A DNA stretch of 6,647 nt from SAR202 cluster bacterium (GTDB lineage: Bacteria; Chloroflexota; Dehalococcoidia; Lucifugimonadales; UBA1123). The notes below the pieces were generated by a model. That model saw nothing but the letters and a program-made list of their open reading frames with translations, did no database searches and was not told where the DNA came from. Location of the stretch: assembly GCA_030743915.1 (NCBI GenBank), contig JASLRP010000463.1:1-6647 (forward strand), in the 5' to 3' direction. Each line of letters begins with the position of its first letter. The first letter of the stretch is position 1. Shown piece after piece: positions 1-3,900 of this stretch. A program made the translations under genes and the position numbers.

Positions 1-2
1 AG

Positions 3-734
3 CTGGTCACCGATGACTGTGACTGCGCCGAATTCCAGAGCTTCTGGAAACAGCAGTTCAAGGAGCGCACGCCCAAGGACGACAAGAAGATCGAGGAGGG
101 CAAACTCCTACCCGAGGAATCGCTTCAGATATACCTGGGCATCGTCAACTATGGTTCGGGCGTCTTCACCGAGTCCATGCCTCTGACCACGCTGGCTGAC
201 GCCAACAACATCTTCAACCCTGAAAAGTCCAAGGGTGGAACAGGCTCGGGCAACGGCTCCAAGACCAGGGACGCTGACAACCCATCAGCCACAAGTTCCA
301 AGAAAAAGAAGAAGGGTGACACCAAGGCCGATTCGAACTCTGGTTCAGGCACAGGCACAAATATCGCCAAGAAGCGGCAGGACGCTCTCCAGCATACCCT
401 GGCCGCATGGCTCAACTTCGCAAGGGGCGCGTTGGACTGGGACGAGGATATCGTCATACAGGGTGGCACGGGCACAGGGACCAACGCCAAGCCCGCAGTG
501 ACAAAACCCTTCAGTGAGATCATCGCCGAGGTGGAAGCCATCCTGAACGACCCGGACGCAACGGCGGAAGATTACCAGCACGCCAGGAAGCTGGCCGAGT
601 CTGCCAACAAGCTCGATAAGAACAACCCCGACTGCGACACAGGAACCGGGAGCAAGAGTTCGTCTGGGACAGGCACGGCTACTCAGGACACAAAGACAAC
701 CAAGAAATCTCGCCGATTCAGAAGAATCAGGTAA
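3..734 (+). CDS. C-terminal part of a probably secreted protein with a helical C-terminal block and TG-/Lys-rich linkers (5' partial)
   Basis: The frame is open from the left edge to TAA at 732-734, giving about 243 residues; the start lies outside the window, and the internal ATG at 177 is not the true start. Three predicted-helical pieces are visible: one near 30-175 with FQSFWKQQF and ESLQIYLGIVNYGSGVF; one near 366-461 with LQHTLAAWLNFARGALDWD; and one near 510-635 with FSEIIAEVEAILNDPDATAE and ARKLAESANKLDKNNPDCD. Between and after them sit low-complexity linkers (GGTGSGNG, a run of five Lys at 300-314, SGSGTGT, GGTGTGT, SSSGTGT) and a basic tail, KKSRRFRRIR. From memory, a similar C-terminal block closes large PKD-type extracellular proteins of uncultured Chloroflexota; this is unverified. 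There is no LPXTG motif, no C-terminal membrane helix and no enzyme motif. The function is unknown; a structural or anchoring role at the cell surface is an inference. Confidence 0.85.
   Translation: MVTDDCDCAEFQSFWKQQFKERTPKDDKKIEEGKLLPEESLQIYLGIVNYGSGVFTESMPLTTLADANNIFNPEKSKGGTGSGNGSKTRDADNPSATSSKKKKKGDTKADSNSGSGTGTNIAKKRQDALQHTLAAWLNFARGALDWDEDIVIQGGTGTGTNAKPAVTKPFSEIIAEVEAILNDPDATAEDYQHARKLAESANKLDKNNPDCDTGTGSKSSSGTGTATQDTKTTKKSRRFRRIR
234..359 (+). other. Low-complexity linker splitting the helical block (Gly/Thr-rich, then polyLys, then SGSGTGT)
   Basis: About 42 residues of disordered-looking sequence lie between IFNPEKSK and the helix beginning IAKKRQDALQHTL. The linker starts with GGTGSGNG, contains five consecutive lysines (300-314) and ends with SGSGTGT (339-359). 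Shorter linkers of the same kind recur at 462-482 (GGTGTGT) and about 639-680 (TGTGS...SSSGTGT), each at the edge of a helical piece. This looks like lineage-specific expansion of simple repeats at loop positions. Confidence 0.6.
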
Positions 735-741
735 TCGGCGA
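710..741 (+). other. Hairpin spanning the stop codon of the first gene; possible weak terminator
   Basis: A perfect 9-base inverted repeat, TCGCCGATT (710-718) and AATCGGCGA (733-741), encloses a 14-base loop and overlaps the TAA stop at 732-734. No T-run follows, so it is not a standard intrinsic terminator. A smaller alternative hairpin, GATTC/GAATC (715-719/724-728), lies inside. It could be a processing or mRNA-end stabilising structure, or chance. Confidence 0.35.
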
Positions 742-785
742 ATTCAGGGACTAGACAACCGATCCCAAGATTGAACCACCTTGGG

Positions 786-809
786 GACTGCCAACAATCC
801 TTGGCGGTC
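786..809 (+). promoter_or_regulatory. Stem-loop directly abutting the Shine-Dalgarno of the giant gene
   Basis: GACTGCCAA (786-794) pairs with TTGGCGGTC (801-809) over nine pairs, one of them a T-G wobble, with a six-base loop CAATCC. The stem ends exactly one base before AGGAGG. The bases 796-804 could instead pair with 765-772 (one bulge), so two mutually exclusive folds exist on paper. It may protect the 5' end or set translation rate; no known riboswitch class is recognised. Confidence 0.35.
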
Positions 810-815
810 AGGAGG
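810..815 (+). promoter_or_regulatory. Shine-Dalgarno AGGAGG for the giant gene
   Basis: This is an exact AGGAGG, six bases before the ATG at 822-824. With the signal peptide that follows, it decides the start of the second gene in the frame of 822, and not any codon of the long open frame used by the rest of the protein. Confidence 0.8.
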
Positions 816-821
816 AGAACG

Positions 822-974
822 ATGGCAACCACACGACCCGCGGTTTCGGGCAGGAAAAAGAGGCTTACTTTTCCTGTCATCGCGATATCCTTTGTCGTTC
901 TCACTGCGCTCTGGTTTGGAGGCCCCAGCACCGTGCCAGTCTCGGCAGACCACATCCCTAGAGCCGCCCGATGA
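822..974 (+). CDS. Signal-peptide reading frame of the giant gene (50 codons, ends at TGA)
   Basis: This 50-residue frame has a classical Sec signal peptide. The n-region carries R5 and R11-K12-K13-R14. The hydrophobic core is LTFPVIAISFVVLTALWF (residues 15-32). The c-region ends VPVSA at residue 42, giving a likely signal peptidase I cut before DHI. Only eight residues remain before TGA at 972-974. A free 50-residue secreted peptide is unlikely, because the overlapping frame from about 961 supplies an exported-type body that lacks its own start. I read it as the 5' piece of the downstream gene, separated by an indel (real, or an assembly error). Confidence 0.75.
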   Translation: MATTRPAVSGRKKRLTFPVIAISFVVLTALWFGGPSTVPVSADHIPRAAR

Positions 975-3900
975 GATTGTGTACACCATCAACTTCGTAA
1001 CTTCTGATGAAGACGCCGTCGGTCCCGGTGGTCTTGGCGCTAGTGGAAATATCACGCTGCTGGACATTGACTGGGACGAGGAGGCAACGGTCGGAGGCTT
1101 CACAAGTTTCGGTGGAGACACCAAATTCGCGGGCGTGACCATACCGATTCCAGAGTCGAAGTTCGGAGGGGAGATTGGCGGCGGCTCATCCGGCGAAGCC
1201 GGGTTCGAGCTAAACTTCGAAGACTTTGACAAAGGGACAATCGACGTAAAATACCCCATCGAGGCCACATTCAGCGTCCCCAAGAAGGACAAGTTCAGAC
1301 GCGGCGATGTCATCACCATCGGGTCGTCGTGGCGGCTGATGCCAGGCGCTGCGCTGGACACGACTCCGCCCACAGTTGGCAAGGTGTCTCTCGATGGCAA
1401 GTTCGAGCTTCACGTTGAGGCGTTCTTCGAAGTCTGCGTATTCGTGTGTTCGGGGCGGGTCGTGGTGTTCCCATTCCCGGAACCTCCTCCAGGAATACTC
1501 AGCGCTCTCCTGAGCATTCTCCCTGTCGATCTTCCTGAGGATTTGGAAGAGGCCGAGCTTAACGACATACTCGGAGCGATTTATGACCTGGTCTTCGCCG
1601 GAACCGTTGACCTTGGCGAAGGGACACTGTTCACAGTGGACCTCGCCGAACCGGTCCACTTGGACGCTGAGGACGTTGCCACGTATATCGTTGACAACCC
1701 GGACGGCATTGATGGGCCTGTCGCGGAAGTTTTCGCATCACTGGGGGCAGGTATCGCTGTCCCGGACGTGATGTTCGAATTGAAGAAACAACTGATTCTA
1801 CTTGCTCTTCCGGGGATGGCCGATGTGCTTGGGTTGGGAGATTCCATTGATATCCCTTCGATCGAAACAATCGTCGAAAATGCCGAAGACAATGGCGAGC
1901 TAGCTCTGGGAATGATGTTCGAGTTGATCCGTCAGTTGGATGCGATCGATGGCGGCCCTTCCCGCGAGACAAAGATCGGGGCTTTGACATTCTACCTGAG
2001 CAACTTCACGCCCTTCGGCTGTTGCAGTGGGACCCTGGGACTGCCGCAGGTGGAGACCACATCCTCGGTGGATGGCGATGGCCGACGGCTGCTGGCGAAC
2101 GGCAGCGATGAGTTCGTTGACGTCACGATTGACCCGTTGGCATTTCTTCCCCTTCCAATACCTCTTGTATTCTCATTGGAAGTCGGGCCTTCTGGCGATT
2201 GCGCACTGAGTTTTGCGCCTTTTAGTTGGCTGAGTGACTGCGCCAGGCTTAATTTCACCATCGTTTCCCAACCGAATAACTTCACGCTCACCCAGAATTC
2301 GGATTTCCAATTCGACCCAACGCCGCGAGCCAAACTCACCTTCCCCCAGCCGGTGGCGTACACGGTTTCCCCGTGCGTTCCTGACAACGTGCTGGATCCG
2401 GCGAACCCTGTGGTGTGCTCAGGAACCTCCAGTGTAGTAGTGTACGATCTGGGCAGTGATATCGACATCACCGTTCCATCGGGCAGTTTCCACACGATGG
2501 ACATCGTTCCAACGTTCCTTCTGCCCCACCGGATATCCAATGACACAGTCACAGATTTCGACGTCAACTCCAGCTTCAAGGCAGGGGAGTTCGGAGCTTC
2601 GACACCCAACTTTGAGATCATTCCCGCTTTCACGATAATCCCCAGAATATGCGTTTTTAGCCTATGCACCCCAGAGGTCCGATTCCCAGGACTGGAAGTG
2701 CCTGAGATAAATATTGGCCCACTGGGCCCCATGTTTGAAAAGCGGTTCGCTGAACTGCATCTCAGCGACGACTCGCTTTTTGACCAGGACCAGCCTCCCT
2801 GGACTTTGGCCGGATTCAACACCGAGACCGGCGGTGGCCTCCCGGTGGACGCCGAGGTGAAGCCCACTGCCAAGCTCGCAGGCCCCAATGTGCTTGACGA
2901 GGGACAGATAGGCGCGTTCAGCGGCGCTGACTCCGTTGAAATCGACTTTGGCGAAGTCTTGACCTTCGATTGGAACTTTGGCGATGGCATCAGCGACGTT
3001 GGCGAGACAGTTAGCCACGCCTACCTGGATAACCAGCCCGGCTCCAACCCACCGTATACCGTGTCGATGGAGGCCAACGACGGCCACGTCATCACCGACA
3101 CCGCCACCCACAACGTTCAGGTGAACAACGTTGCGCCCACCCTGACTGTGCCCTCAACCAGGAGGACAGACGAAGGCAGCAAGATCGATCTGAGCATGTA
3201 TCCCTTCAATCGACAGCTGCTCAACAACCCTGGCGCCGACCAGGGCACATCGGATTGGTCGGGTGACGTGAGCACAGCGACCTACGCGGCCCAGGGGACC
3301 GCTGGGCCGACCAGGGCCGAAGTTCTTGTGGACAACTCCACTCCGGGCTTCTACGTGGACCTGGGCGAGGACCTGGACGGCAGTTCGGATTTCTTCCCGG
3401 CCAACGATTCGCCTCCAGAGCCATCGATAACGATTTATAACAACTTCGACTTCAAGACCGACGAAGGGTCAAAGACATTCACGGGTCCCGGCGCTGTCGT
3501 GTTGTGCTTGACTCAAGAGGACAGTCTCTACGCCGACAAACTGTCGTCATTCCAGGCGACTAACGTCAAATCCGTCACGTTAACTGAGCACTGCCCTCCA
3601 GACACCGACAGTGATTTCCCCGGCCAGCAGGCAACCTACTATCCCGCTGCCGGCTCTACCAGCGTCAGCGTAAAGAACATGGGAGTTCATGACAACAAGA
3701 TGGACGGAATCTATCTTGAGCCTGTGGACATGCCTGCCTCTGCTCCTCCCACGCCATCGATCGAAATCTTCAACAATTTCGACTTCAAGACCGACGAAGG
3801 GACCAAGACATTCACGGGTTCCGGGGCCGTCGCATTGTGCATGGCTCAAAGTGACAGCACGTTCAGCGATAAACTTTCATCCTTCAAGGCGACCAACGTA

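Larger units (their letters stand above)
735..821 (+). promoter_or_regulatory. Intergenic leader of the giant gene (87 bases); no clear promoter
   Basis: This is the only non-coding stretch in the window. It contains the right arm of the stop-codon hairpin, a second hairpin at 786-809 and the Shine-Dalgarno at 810-815. A TTGAAC at 771-776 resembles a -35 box, but no acceptable -10 box lies 16-18 bases downstream. Transcription may therefore continue from the upstream gene, or use a promoter not recognisable by eye. Confidence 0.4.

Noticed and set aside
771..799. Promoter with TTGAAC as -35 box
   Set aside because: The sequence 17 bases downstream (ACAATC) is a poor -10 box, so I do not call a promoter.
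771..824. Earlier ATG (771) for the signal-peptide frame
   Set aside because: It adds 17 residues before the signal peptide, lacks a Shine-Dalgarno, and the exact AGGAGG sits six bases before the ATG at 822.
969..975. Programmed +1 frameshift at CGA-TGA
   Set aside because: A +1 slip would move the tRNA from CGA to GAT with poor re-pairing, and no CTT-TGA or CCC-TGA type slip site is present; a plain indel is simpler.
744..1400. 218-codon minus-strand open frame covering the intergenic region and the start of the giant gene
   Set aside because: It is Ser/Pro-rich shadow sequence opposite both the signal peptide and the body frame, with no domain.
1992..2990. 332-codon open frame on the minus strand
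   Set aside because: It is antisense to the continuous plus-strand body, has Ser/Pro-rich composition and no recognisable motif or ribosome binding site; it is a shadow frame.
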